From Edaphobacter modestus (GTDB lineage: Bacteria > Acidobacteriota > Terriglobia > Terriglobales > Acidobacteriaceae), in the NCBI RefSeq assembly GCF_004217555.1, contig NZ_SHKW01000001.1, forward strand, positions 6,057,181-6,121,180: a stretch of DNA of 64,000 nucleotides. Reading direction: 5' to 3'. Of this stretch, positions 36,536 to 45,512 are shown piece by piece. Below the pieces are notes generated by a model. It saw nothing but the letters and a program-made list of their open reading frames with translations, was not told the DNA's origin and did not search any database. The translations under genes were made by a program, and so were the position numbers. How positions within the stretch are numbered: position 1 is the first letter of the stretch; each line of letters begins with the position of its first letter.

Positions 36536-39500
36536 ATGTGTGCCGCGATGGAGAGAGCGCACGGACTAAGAAGAGCCGCGATCGCCCTGGGCGTCCTGCT
36601 GGCGTACTGCCCTTGTGTCTTAGCCTTAGACCCATCTCTCGACGTCAGTCAATACGCGCACACCGCCTGGAAAGTCAGCGAAGGATTTTCCAAAGGCGTC
36701 ATCTTTTCAATTGCTCAGACGCCCGACGGTTATCTCTGGCTCGGCACGGAATTCGGGTTGCTTCGCTTCGATGGCGTTCGGAACACCGAGTGGCAGCCGC
36801 CAAAGGGTGAGCGTCTCCCCAGCAACGATATTAGAAACCTGCGCGCCGCGCGCGACGGGCGTCTCTGGATTGGCACCACTAAAGGGCTTGCAAGTTGGAA
36901 GGACGGCCGGCTGACTCACTACCCGGAGCTGGATGGGCAGGGTGTTGAAGCGCTTCTTGAGGATCATGAAGGAACGATATGGGTGGGCATGTGGGCGCCT
37001 CCTGTCGGGAGACTCTGCACGATTCAGGCCGGAAAGACCCAGTGCTACGGAGAGGACGGCCGTTTCGGCTCAGGAGTGACCTCCTTGTATGAGGATAGCG
37101 GAGGCAATCTCTGGGCGGGAGGGATGACCGGGCTGTGGCGATGGAAGAGTGGTCCACCTAAGCTCTATCCAATGCCAGACCCTGCGCTCCGAATCAACGC
37201 TCTGATCGAAGGCGACGACGGCGAACTCCTGATTGCCCAGAATAGCGGTATCACACAGCTGAGGCTCGGGAAAATTGAGGCTTATCCGTTTCCTGCTGGG
37301 CAGCAGTTCAGAGCTAACACTCTGCTTAGGGATCGCCATGGTGGCCTGTGGATCGGAGCGTCGGTTGACGCAGGCCTGTTGCATGTGCACCAGGGAAGTA
37401 CGGATCTGTTTACACGATCCGACGGCCTGTCAGGCGATGCGGTTACATGTTTCTTTGAGGATCGTGAAGGCAATATCTGGGCAGCGACCGTTGATGGCCT
37501 CGATCGCTTTCGCGAGTTCGCCGTCCCCTCGATCTCTGTCAAGCAAGGTTTGTCCAGCCGAGGCCTTTCGTCCGTTCTAGCGGCGAGAGATGGCAGCGTT
37601 TGGATCGGCTCAAGTGATGGCTTGAACAGATGGAAGAACGGGCAGATCACGGTTTACCGCAAACGAAGCGCACAGGCCGTGCGCGGTGGCGCCAAACAAA
37701 AAGAGGAACTTCTGGAACGCAACCATACCTCCGTAAGCGAACTTATAGCGGAGAGTGGGTTGAGTGCCACGCGGACTGTAAGGGCGATAACCGCCAGTGG
37801 ATTACCGGATGATACGGTGGACTCACTCTTTGAGGACCATCGCGGGCGGATCTGGGTCGGAACCGTTCGCGGGGTTGCCATTCTTGAGTCTGACCAGTTT
37901 ATTCCCATAAGCTCCGTGTCCGAGGGAATCGTGTATTCCATCGCCGGGGACAGCGCGGGGGAGGTCTGGATCAGCCACGAGGATGGCCTTTTTCATCTGC
38001 TTCGAGCGAATGTGGTCGAACGGATTCCCTGGGCCACGCTCGGACGCAAAGACGTGGCTACTGCTCTTTTACGAGATTCTGTGCAGGACGCTTTATGGCT
38101 TGGATATTTGGGTGGGGGGATTGCCTATTTCTCTAACGGGCAGGTCCGCGCATCGTACACAGCCGCCGATGGGCTTGGTACGGGCTATGTCAGCGACTTT
38201 CGATTCGACCATGACGGTACGCTCTGGGTCTCGACCGAAGGCGGGCTCAGCCGAGTAAAGAACAATCGTGTGACCACGCTGAACAGCACGAACGGATTGC
38301 CCTGCGATACGGTTCACTGGATGATGGAAGATGACGCCCATTCGGTGTGGCTGTATATGGCCTGCGGGCTGGTGCGCATTGCCCGGCCTGAGTTGGACGC
38401 CTGGGCCGCCGATCCAAAGCGGACGATTCTGACCGCGGTCTTCGACAGTTCCGACGGAGTGAGGAGCCATTCGTTCACGAGCGGCTATAGCCCGCTTGTC
38501 ACGAAATCCCCGAATGGAAGATTGTGGTTCTTGCCTTTCGGCGACGTCAGCGTCATCGATCCGCGTCATCTTGCATTCAACAAACTTCCTCCCCCGGTGC
38601 ACATCGAACAGATCGTTGCCGATGGCAAAACATATGATGCTGCGCGCGGTTTGCGCCTGCCTCCGGGCGTTCGCAATCTCGAGATTGACTACACGGCCCT
38701 GAGCCTGGTTGACCCGGAGAAGGTGCACTTCCGATTCATGCTCGAGGGCCAGGATAAGGACTGGAGAGCGGTGGTCAACCGACGTCGAGCGGAGTACTCG
38801 AATCTATCGCCGGGAAATTATCGCTTCCGTGTTATGGCGTGCAATAACAGCGGTGTGTGGAACGAGCAGGGGGAAACGCTGGATTTTGCGATTGCTCCCG
38901 AGTTCTGGCAGACGAATTGGTTCCGCGCGCTTTGTGTGGCCGGCTTCCTGGCGTTGCTTTGGGCACTGTACCGATTGCGGGTTCGGCAACTGCGGCGTCA
39001 GGAAAAGAAGCTTCACGATGTAATCGAAACCATTCCGGCGATTGCGTGGACCGCCCTACCGGATGGCTGGGTGGACTTTTCCAATCACCATTGGGAGGAA
39101 TATACGGGTCTCTCCCTCGAGGAGGGAGCTGGCTCAGGCTGGGAAGTAGCTGTTCACCCCAAGGACGTGAAACGACATGCGGAGAAGTGGCGAGCCTCGG
39201 TGGCGAGCGGCGAGCCCTTCGAAAGTGAGGCGCGCTACCGGCGGGCGGACGGGGAGTATCGGTGGTTCCTGGTCCGCGCCGTACCGCTGCGGGATGGGGG
39301 AGGCAAGATCCTCAAGTGGTACGGGACCAAGACCGACATTGAGGACCGCAAGCGCGCCGAACAGCTTCAGGCGGACCTTGCTCATATAAATCGCGTCACC
39401 ACGCTGGGCGAACTCACCTCGTCGTTGGCGCATGAAATTAAGCAGCCCATCGCTGCGACCGTCATAAATGCCCACACCTGCTTGCGATGGCTCAAGCGCG

Positions 39501-40135
39501 ACCGACCCGATCTGGACGAGATACGCGAGGCAGCAAGCAGTATTGTCGCGGACGGAAGACGTGCCGGTGACATCATCGAGCGTTTGCAGTCGTTGTACAA
39601 GAAGTCTCCTCCAAAACGTGAGTTGGTCGAGATGAACGAGATCATCAACGAAATGGCCTCGCTGCTGCGGGGCGAGGCCAACCGCTATGCGGTTTCAATA
39701 CGCACGGACCTGGCCGCCGACCTTCCAAAAATTGCAGCAGACCGCGTGCAGGTGCAGCAGGTGCTCATCAACCTCATGCTCAATGGCATCGAGGCGATGA
39801 AGGAGACCGGCGGGGTACTTACGGTCAAGTCGCAACTGGGCCAGGACGGTCGAGTGATGATCTCAGTCAGTGACACCGGCGTGGGACTGCCAGCCGAAAA
39901 AGCCGACCAGATCTTCGACGCCTTTTTTACCACCAAACCGCAGGGCTCCGGCATGGGTCTGGCGATCAGCCGTTCCATCGTCCAGTCACATGGCGGCCGT
40001 TTGTGGGCCACGGCGAACGACGGACGGGGCGCTGCGTTTCATTTCACTTTACCGACCGCAGCCGAGGTAGTGAAAGTGGCCGCTACCGAACCTAATTCGG
40101 TGTCCACCGGTACGTCTCACGGTGATACAGAGTGA
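36536..40135 (+). CDS. Hybrid propeller-PAS sensor histidine kinase
   Basis: Membrane sensor of 1199 aa. After the signal peptide come about thirteen two-component-regulator propeller motifs (e.g. GYLWLGTEFGLLRFDG, EGNIWAATVDGLDRF, DGTLWVSTEGGLSRV) forming two periplasmic propellers. A Y_Y_Y domain (LSPGNYRFRVMACNNSG), a transmembrane helix (about 796-814), a PAS/PAC domain (WTALPDGWVDFSNHHWEEYT), a HisKA box with His966 (SSLAHEIKQP) and a HATPase (DTGVGLP, GSGMGLAISRSI) follow. It probably senses a glycan-like ligand. No receiver domain or response regulator gene is adjacent, so the partner is elsewhere. Confidence 0.93.
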   Translation: MCAAMERAHGLRRAAIALGVLLAYCPCVLALDPSLDVSQYAHTAWKVSEGFSKGVIFSIAQTPDGYLWLGTEFGLLRFDGVRNTEWQPPKGERLPSNDIRNLRAARDGRLWIGTTKGLASWKDGRLTHYPELDGQGVEALLEDHEGTIWVGMWAPPVGRLCTIQAGKTQCYGEDGRFGSGVTSLYEDSGGNLWAGGMTGLWRWKSGPPKLYPMPDPALRINALIEGDDGELLIAQNSGITQLRLGKIEAYPFPAGQQFRANTLLRDRHGGLWIGASVDAGLLHVHQGSTDLFTRSDGLSGDAVTCFFEDREGNIWAATVDGLDRFREFAVPSISVKQGLSSRGLSSVLAARDGSVWIGSSDGLNRWKNGQITVYRKRSAQAVRGGAKQKEELLERNHTSVSELIAESGLSATRTVRAITASGLPDDTVDSLFEDHRGRIWVGTVRGVAILESDQFIPISSVSEGIVYSIAGDSAGEVWISHEDGLFHLLRANVVERIPWATLGRKDVATALLRDSVQDALWLGYLGGGIAYFSNGQVRASYTAADGLGTGYVSDFRFDHDGTLWVSTEGGLSRVKNNRVTTLNSTNGLPCDTVHWMMEDDAHSVWLYMACGLVRIARPELDAWAADPKRTILTAVFDSSDGVRSHSFTSGYSPLVTKSPNGRLWFLPFGDVSVIDPRHLAFNKLPPPVHIEQIVADGKTYDAARGLRLPPGVRNLEIDYTALSLVDPEKVHFRFMLEGQDKDWRAVVNRRRAEYSNLSPGNYRFRVMACNNSGVWNEQGETLDFAIAPEFWQTNWFRALCVAGFLALLWALYRLRVRQLRRQEKKLHDVIETIPAIAWTALPDGWVDFSNHHWEEYTGLSLEEGAGSGWEVAVHPKDVKRHAEKWRASVASGEPFESEARYRRADGEYRWFLVRAVPLRDGGGKILKWYGTKTDIEDRKRAEQLQADLAHINRVTTLGELTSSLAHEIKQPIAATVINAHTCLRWLKRDRPDLDEIREAASSIVADGRRAGDIIERLQSLYKKSPPKRELVEMNEIINEMASLLRGEANRYAVSIRTDLAADLPKIAADRVQVQQVLINLMLNGIEAMKETGGVLTVKSQLGQDGRVMISVSDTGVGLPAEKADQIFDAFFTTKPQGSGMGLAISRSIVQSHGGRLWATANDGRGAAFHFTLPTAAEVVKVAATEPNSVSTGTSHGDTE

Positions 40136-40245
40136 GGCTTTGGCCCACTATTATGGGCGATTCGGAAACTATGTGCGAGAGCGCGCCAGATCGGGTGCAG
40201 CCATTTATAAGATAGGTTCTAGCCCGTTTACTCAACTAGAGCGTT

Positions 40246-40989
40246 CTACGGCGAGCTCGCCGAGTTGACCTTCACGGCGGCGAGTTCGCACGCGCGCAAT
40301 TCTGCTGCCAGCCATTTGATGAGTGTGATCGAATCATCGAAGATCTTGTTGAACTGTTCCTCAGTAACTCGTACTGCAGCGAGGAAACCTGATCCGTCCA
40401 CATACTCAGGGTACTTATCCGAAAACTTCAGATCGAGATAACTGGCGTCACCCCCTTCGAGGGTCCATCTCTCGAAGGGGAGTTGAGGATTCGCTTCGCC
40501 GCCGTCGTGAACGATCTGGTTTCTAACATCATTCAATGGCGTTGCGAATGCGATCTTGTCGGCGTGCATAACGATATCAATACCGAATCGTTCGCCTATT
40601 TCAGACCAAAGTCGCATAATCTCGCTCATGCTACCATCGCCATATTTTTTCTTTCGTGGGAAGAAGGTTTCAGCGGATCTCAGCATCGTGCGTAGAGCAT
40701 GAATCAACCTCGTCGCAATCGCCACGAACGCCATATTTCTCTGGAACCGTTCCTGTTCGGCGTGATCACCAAATGCTTCGCCTTGACGGTCAATCAAATA
40801 GTCACGATATTCCTCGTGGGCCGATTCGATCTGGGTTTCGAGCTTTTTCGCGTAGGCCTCTGTGTCTGCAGAAAGAGCGTTCACGCTCGCATGGAGCGAT
40901 CCGAGGATGATGACGTGAAGATCACGCTCAAAGTTGTCGCTCTCAGTATGGAAAAAATCCATCTGGTGGATCCAGTTGTCTGTTTGCAT
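40246..40989 (-). CDS. Hypothetical protein with HEPN-like Rx4H motif
   Basis: Soluble, largely helical protein. A helical N-terminal half (AYAKKLETQIESAHEEYRDY) precedes VRNQIVHDGG, an R-x4-H motif like that of HEPN ribonucleases and nucleotidyltransferase partners. It ends in a long helix (NKIFDDSITLIKWLAAELRA). The start is uncertain: ATG 40989 or ATG 40962 have weak ribosome sites, and a TTG at 41055 would add 22 residues. It lies between a complete sensor gene and two broken mobile-type genes, so a defence or toxin role is conceivable. No antitoxin or partner gene is seen. Confidence 0.55.
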   Translation of the reverse strand: MQTDNWIHQMDFFHTESDNFERDLHVIILGSLHASVNALSADTEAYAKKLETQIESAHEEYRDYLIDRQGEAFGDHAEQERFQRNMAFVAIATRLIHALRTMLRSAETFFPRKKKYGDGSMSEIMRLWSEIGERFGIDIVMHADKIAFATPLNDVRNQIVHDGGEANPQLPFERWTLEGGDASYLDLKFSDKYPEYVDGSGFLAAVRVTEEQFNKIFDDSITLIKWLAAELRACELAAVKVNSASSP

Positions 40990-41102
40990 ACCTGGACATG
41001 GTATCTCGACTCGAGCTGTTAGGATCCTCTCCGCATTCTCTTCCGAGAGGACCAATAAATCAGCAGACAGCCCATATTGCTTAGCGCAACAGCGTCATTG
41101 CA

Positions 41103-41540
41103 TCAAGAATTGGGGAAAGGCGAGTTGGCGATGAGGTCGCAAAAGTTCGGACTCTTGTAGCCCTTAATATACCGTTCGCAGACGTCGGCCTTCACGGTGC
41201 CAAAAATGGATTCCGGCTTGTGGGCGAAACCACCGAAGAAAGCCTGAACGATGCCTTCTTTGAAACTGTGACGCGGATACTCGGCAACAATCTTTTCCCG
41301 GATATCTTTGGGGAACTGATCAAATCCTTCTCCCAGAACGTCGAGCCCAACCCCGGTGAACAGCAAGGCCACCTCCGGGTCCATGTACTGTGTCACACCG
41401 GGAGTCGTATGAAGGGCAATCGCCTCCCAAACTGTCTGAATCGAGGGCTCAGGAATATCGTAGTGCGAAGAAACTGTCGAGCGGCATTCGCGCCATCGGA
41501 TTCGCTGCTGTATCGTCGGATCCATCTTCTCGGTCACGGT
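41103..41540 (-). pseudogene. HD-domain hydrolase (cyanamide-hydratase-like), broken and 5'-truncated
   Basis: The C-terminal part is intact: YDIPEPSIQTVWEAIALHTT, DPEVALLFTGVGLDVLG, FKEGIVQAFFGGFAHKPESI and SPNFCDLIANSPF. This pattern is known from HD phosphohydrolase-fold proteins annotated as cyanamide hydratase or isonitrile hydratase-like. Upstream, SDGANAARQFLR lies in another frame (shift near 41470) and TEKMD in a third. The metal-binding HD motif itself is missing, because the gene runs into an oppositely oriented ThiF fragment near 41540. Non-functional. Confidence 0.75.
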
Positions 41541-42021
41541 AATGGACGGCGATATCGTCTCGCCCACCAACTGTGTGCGGCAACCTTTCGGAGTGGCCGA
41601 TATCGGCCACAACAAAGCCACCATCCTCGTTAACCGCGTCAATCTCTTCCATGGTCTCTCGTGGCGCTCAGAGGAGGTGTTCTTCTCAAGAGACCGCAAA
41701 AACAATAGCTCTGGCTACGACAACACCATCAACGTGGTCATCAGTTGTGTTGATACGCGTGCAGCCCGCGCCGAGATGCACGAAGCCTTCAATTCGAAGG
41801 GCGGCCCATGGCGGCACGTCCGCTACTGGTTGGACATCGGCAACAATGCGAGTAACGGCCAGTTCGTTCTGGGTCAGCCGTTGAACGACTTCAATCGCCA
41901 AAGCAGAACCCGGCTCCGCACCGTCACGGAACTCTTCCCCTCGATCATGGATACGCCGCAGGGCGAAGGGCCGCTACCCAGCTGCTCTGCTGTAGAAGCC
42001 CTGGAACGTCAGTTATATTAG
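41530..42021 (+). pseudogene. PRTRC-system ThiF-family protein, internal fragment
   Basis: The frame reads DGDIVSPTNCVRQPFGVADI, GHNKATILVNRVNLFHGLSW, YDNTINVVISCVDTRAARAE, then WRHVRYWLDIGNNASNGQFV and LGQPLNDFNRQSRTRLRTV. This is the E1-like/ThiF adenylation protein of the PRTRC (ParB-related, ThiF-related) cassette found on plasmids and islands. The N-terminal nucleotide loop and the C-terminus (frame stops after EALERQLY) are missing. No other PRTRC gene (A-F, ParB-like) is nearby. It marks a past plasmid or integrative element. Confidence 0.75.
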
Positions 42022-42092
42022 CGTTGAGCGTTATGTACATGTGAAAGTATCCGTCTTTACGACACCTTAACATACACACATGAAAAGGGTCT

Positions 42093-42335
42093 ATGTGTAT
42101 GGGGCACTACACCAAATCAGACGGTTCGCTCGTCTTCGAGATCGATGGGGCAAAGACTCCGCCTAACCTGCCTGCAAGCAAGGAGCCTTGGAACATAACT
42201 CAGGTGCGCGTTGCGTCGGATTTCACCGCTTGGGCACTCTATGACGTGTTCAAAGCACCACCTGAGTTGCTGAGCATAGAGCCTGTTAAAGGGACAGTTA
42301 AAATCCTCAATCCAACGGCGTCTGACCAGCAGTGA
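42093..42335 (+). CDS. Small hypothetical protein, doubtful
   Basis: An 80-aa frame with a GTG-type start and no recognised motif (YTKSDGSLVFEIDGAKTPPN). Composition looks protein-like and no other frame is open here, but there is no ribosome-binding site of quality. It may be a real orphan or a fragment of a larger lost gene beside the ThiF relic. Confidence 0.35.
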   Translation: MCMGHYTKSDGSLVFEIDGAKTPPNLPASKEPWNITQVRVASDFTAWALYDVFKAPPELLSIEPVKGTVKILNPTASDQQ

Positions 42336-42468
42336 TCGCCCTCTCGAACTGGTGCTCAAAGGATGGCGAGAGCGTCTTGACTCAGCCGAATTGCTGAAGC
42401 CGAAATCTTGCTCCGCCCGTTAGGTCGGCTTATCGCCAAGTTCGGCTCGCTGGCCGTGCTCGCCAAGT

Positions 42469-42491
42469 GAACTTGGTCAAAACCCGACTTT
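42469..42491 (+). repeat. 23-bp direct repeat, copy 1
   Basis: The block GAACTTGGTCAAAACCCGAC plus TTT recurs in the same orientation at about 54505-54528. Both copies lie in non-coding DNA beside mobile elements and may be the ends of an unidentified IS. Confidence 0.55.
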
Positions 42492-42519
42492 GGAGGAACG
42501 TGCGATACGCGCCTGTGCG

Positions 42520-43320
42520 TTAACTCGCCGCAGGTCCAAAGGCCTCGTCGAGAGCCTTCTTGTAATCCTCGGCTTCCCATTCCTCTGGATCGTCAGTGAG
42601 TCCCAACACTGCGGATGTCGCTTCAGCCACGCGTACTTTTAGTTCCGGCATAGCTAACATGCCCCTCAACGTGGGAAGAAGCCTAAGATCTTGGCGTTTC
42701 CCAAGCCCGACCGCAGCTTCTTCACGAACATCTTCGTCGGAGTCCGAGAGGCGTTGCAGGAGGGCTTCTCGGATCTCTGGCGAATCTAGGCTGCCTAGAA
42801 CTCCCAATCCGAAGACAGACCAGTCCCGAACATCGGAATCTTCATCACGAGTCAGAGGAATGAGGGTAGCGACTGCCAATGAATGGTTCGGAAAGTGTCC
42901 CAGTGCAAATGCGATGGAGAACCTGACATCTCGATCAGGGTGATCCTTGTACTTAACTATGATGGGAACGCCAGCCTCGTTATAGAGGTGACCAAGAGCC
43001 GCGATTCCGCTACCGAGGACCATTGGGTTTTCCTCGCGCTCTAGCATCTCAACAAGTAGCGGAAATGTTTCATCACGGAAAAGCCATTTCGGTTCTTTCG
43101 GCGCCAGCTCTGTATTGCTAAACATCTGCAATTGAGCCATGATCGCGGCGGCTCGCGCTCTTTTCAACGGCACGCTTTCTTTGAGCCACAAGGCAGCGGT
43201 TTCGAAGATCTCGCGATTCCCGTCGCGCTGTAACGCTGAAACCGCATCCCACGGCGCCTCGTCATCGTAATCACCGAGAAGAGTTTGACTAAAGAGTTGC
43301 TGCATGTCGTAAGAAGTCAT
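42520..43320 (-). CDS. HEAT-repeat protein
   Basis: All-helical repeat protein of 266 aa with PBS-lyase-type HEAT repeats: RDVRFSIAFALGHFPNHS, SDVRDWSVFGLGVLGSL and EDVREEAAVGLGKRQDL, each a helix pair with the VR..A..LG pattern. Such proteins mediate protein contacts. No enzyme domain is seen. The ATG at 43320 is used; a TTG at 43338 is possible. IS30 begins only about 40 bp upstream, so the native promoter has probably been displaced. The partner is unknown. Confidence 0.75.
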   Translation of the reverse strand: MTSYDMQQLFSQTLLGDYDDEAPWDAVSALQRDGNREIFETAALWLKESVPLKRARAAAIMAQLQMFSNTELAPKEPKWLFRDETFPLLVEMLEREENPMVLGSGIAALGHLYNEAGVPIIVKYKDHPDRDVRFSIAFALGHFPNHSLAVATLIPLTRDEDSDVRDWSVFGLGVLGSLDSPEIREALLQRLSDSDEDVREEAAVGLGKRQDLRLLPTLRGMLAMPELKVRVAEATSAVLGLTDDPEEWEAEDYKKALDEAFGPAAS

Positions 43321-43361
43321 TAGCTTTGCCCAAAGCAATCCTACAAGTTCCCGGGAAACGG

Positions 43362-44592
43362 GGCGGTCTCAACCGGTCGATGCAACACCATCTGATATGA
43401 ATTCATTTTCTAAAGGTGGTGTTTATGGCACAAGGAAAACGGGACAGGCTTTCCACCGAGCAGCGGATCGACATGTGGCGCCGTTGGAAGTCGGGCGAGT
43501 CGTTGCATGAGATTGGCCGCGCCTTCGGTAAAGGCCATGGTTCCATTCGGTTCTTGTTGACGCAGCGCGGCGGGATAGTTCCTGATGCTCGTCGACGCTC
43601 GCTGCGAACGCTGACGCTGGCCGAGCGGGAAGACATCTCACGAGGAATTGCTTCCGGTTCGTCGATTCGTGAGATAGCCAAAGGGTTGCAGCGGGCTGCG
43701 TCGACAGTGAGCCGGGAGGTGGCGCGTCATGGCGGGCGTCCACTCTATCGAGCCAATGAAGCCGATCATCAGGCCTGGGAGTCGGCTCTGCGACCCAAGG
43801 TGTGCCTTCTTGCCATCGACGAGAAGCTGCGGACGATCGTTGCCAGTAAACTGATCCAGGACTGGTCGCCGGAACAGGTTTCGGGATGGTTGAAGGTACG
43901 GTATCCCAAGAACGAGAGCATGCGCGTGTCCCACGAAACCATTTACCGCAGCTTATTCATCCAGGCCACGGGGAGTGTTGAAAAAAGAGCTGATTCAGCA
44001 CCTGCGGTCCAAGCGGCTGTTACGTCGCTCACGGCACTCGCGGGCTGGCGGACAGTCCCGAGGTCGGATCGTCGATGCCATCTCCATTCGGGAAAGGCCT
44101 GCAGAAATTGAAGACCGCGCCATTCCCGGTCATTGGGAGGGCGATCTGCTCGGCGGCACCAAGAACAGTCATATCGCAACCCTGGTGGAACGACATTCGC
44201 GTTTTACCATCCTGGTCAAAGTGCCCAGCAAAGACACAGCGACGGTCGTCGCCGCGCTGAGCAAGCACGTGCGTAAGCTCCCCGCGTCCTTGCGGCGCCC
44301 GTTGACCTGGGACCGGGGGCTGGAGATGGCAAAACACAAGAGCTTCACGGTGGACACGAATGTGAAAGTCTACTTCTGTGATCCGCAGAGCCCCTGGCAG
44401 CGCGGCACCAATGAAAACACGAACGGGCTGCTGCGACAGTACCTCCCTAAAAAACCGACTTGTCCGGTTACTCTCAAGCCGATCTCGACAAGGTAGCTCT
44501 GCGCCTAAATCAACGCCCCCGAAAGACCTTGGGCTTTGAAACCCCGGCGAGTAAACTTCAAGCCAGTGTTGCATCGACCGATTGAGACCGCC
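43362..44592 (+). mobile_element. IS30-family insertion sequence, inactivated
   Basis: Terminal inverted repeats are visible: left GGCGGTCTCAACCGGTCGAT (43362) continuing GCAAC, right its reverse complement with one mismatch ending at 44592. The single transposase gene inside is frameshifted twice. It lies between the 5' end of the HEAT-repeat gene and the 3' end of a methyltransferase gene. Confidence 0.85.
43425..44585 (+). pseudogene. IS30-family transposase, two frameshifts
   Basis: Segment 1 has the IS30 N-terminal helix-turn-helix (RLSTEQRIDMWRRWKSGESL and IREIAKGLQRAASTVSREVA) and QDWSPEQVSGWL up to HETIYRSLFIQ. Near 43970 the frame shifts to LKKELIQHLRSKRLLRR, then GHWEGDLLGGTKNSHIATLV (first catalytic Asp) and DPQSPWQRGTNENTNGLLRQ (catalytic Glu). 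At an A6 run near 44450 a second shift gives DLSGYSQADLDKVALRLNQR and PRKTLGFETPASKL. All catalytic blocks survive, so decay is recent. Confidence 0.9.
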
Positions 44593-44617
44593 GGGGTTAT
44601 CGGCAACTACGGAAACG

Positions 44618-45397
44618 TTACTCAGTTCTCTTTGGATAGCCAATCAAATAAGTAATCGGTACAAAGCCATTCCTCTTCGTTCCCGCTTGCCAGTGATAGT
44701 CCTTCACTCGTAACCGCTTTGACATCTGGAATAGCTCATCCTTCGAGTAAGCACGTAGGCATGACATGAGGCCGTCAAACCAGAGCATGAACGGAACAAG
44801 TGGTATGACATAGGTCCAGATAATTCGTGGCCAGCGGAAAGGCCGAATCGCTGGCGTAATAAGCAGAGCGACCATGGGAAGAAAGCAGATCGCGAGCATG
44901 ACTCTCATATCTCTCTTTGCGCCCTCAAAGATAGCAATTCCCTGGCGCTGCGTTGCTGCATCACAGAGTATTCTTCGCGCATCGTTGGGTGAAAAATGAT
45001 GAAACGAGGAAAATATGGTTCGGAATCCGCTGAAGTGCGCAGGCACCTCTAGCGCCGAGACAGGCTGTGCGTAAAAGTTCACATACTTACATTCAGAACT
45101 GGCCCGCTCAAACCCTTCGGTATTGGGGTGAAGATCGGTTAGCAGGACGGTTATCTTGTAAGCCTGTTCCTCCTCGAAATTGCGCGCCAATTGCAACCAA
45201 GGTCCGCCTGCACCGGAGCAAAGGTCGATCACGTGATTTGTTCCAGATTCTTCTAATGCCTGACGAAGCAGCGGAACGATTGGCCGATAGGAGTCGAACA
45301 TTATCCAGATGGCCTGGAGCGCATCAGTGAATAGATTCCGCAAAATAGCGGGGCACCAACGATGATCGTGGATCTCGAAAAGCTCAAAGCGGCGCAT
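44618..45397 (-). CDS. SAM-dependent methyltransferase with membrane-anchoring segments
   Basis: Protein of 259 aa. The class-I methyltransferase motif I reads HVIDLCSGAGG (residues 55-65), with VLLTDLHPN as the ribose-binding acidic strand and FSSFHHFSPNDARRIL as motif IV region. Two hydrophobic stretches (LAICFLPMVALLITPAI and IIWTYVIPLVPFMLWF) follow and suggest membrane association. Substrate unknown; a lipid or small hydrophobic molecule would fit. The stop lies 26 bp from the IS30 end, so the IS did not cut it. No operon partner. Confidence 0.8.
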   Translation of the reverse strand: MRRFELFEIHDHRWCPAILRNLFTDALQAIWIMFDSYRPIVPLLRQALEESGTNHVIDLCSGAGGPWLQLARNFEEEQAYKITVLLTDLHPNTEGFERASSECKYVNFYAQPVSALEVPAHFSGFRTIFSSFHHFSPNDARRILCDAATQRQGIAIFEGAKRDMRVMLAICFLPMVALLITPAIRPFRWPRIIWTYVIPLVPFMLWFDGLMSCLRAYSKDELFQMSKRLRVKDYHWQAGTKRNGFVPITYLIGYPKRTE

Positions 45398-45512
45398 ATC
45401 AAAGAGTACGGTGTTGGAATTCCCTAATTATCTACTCTATTGCGCTATTCTGTCCGACCTTCGAATAGAACCGCCGCCCTCAGCCTGCCCCAGCAGGTGA
45501 GTAGCGGCACGT

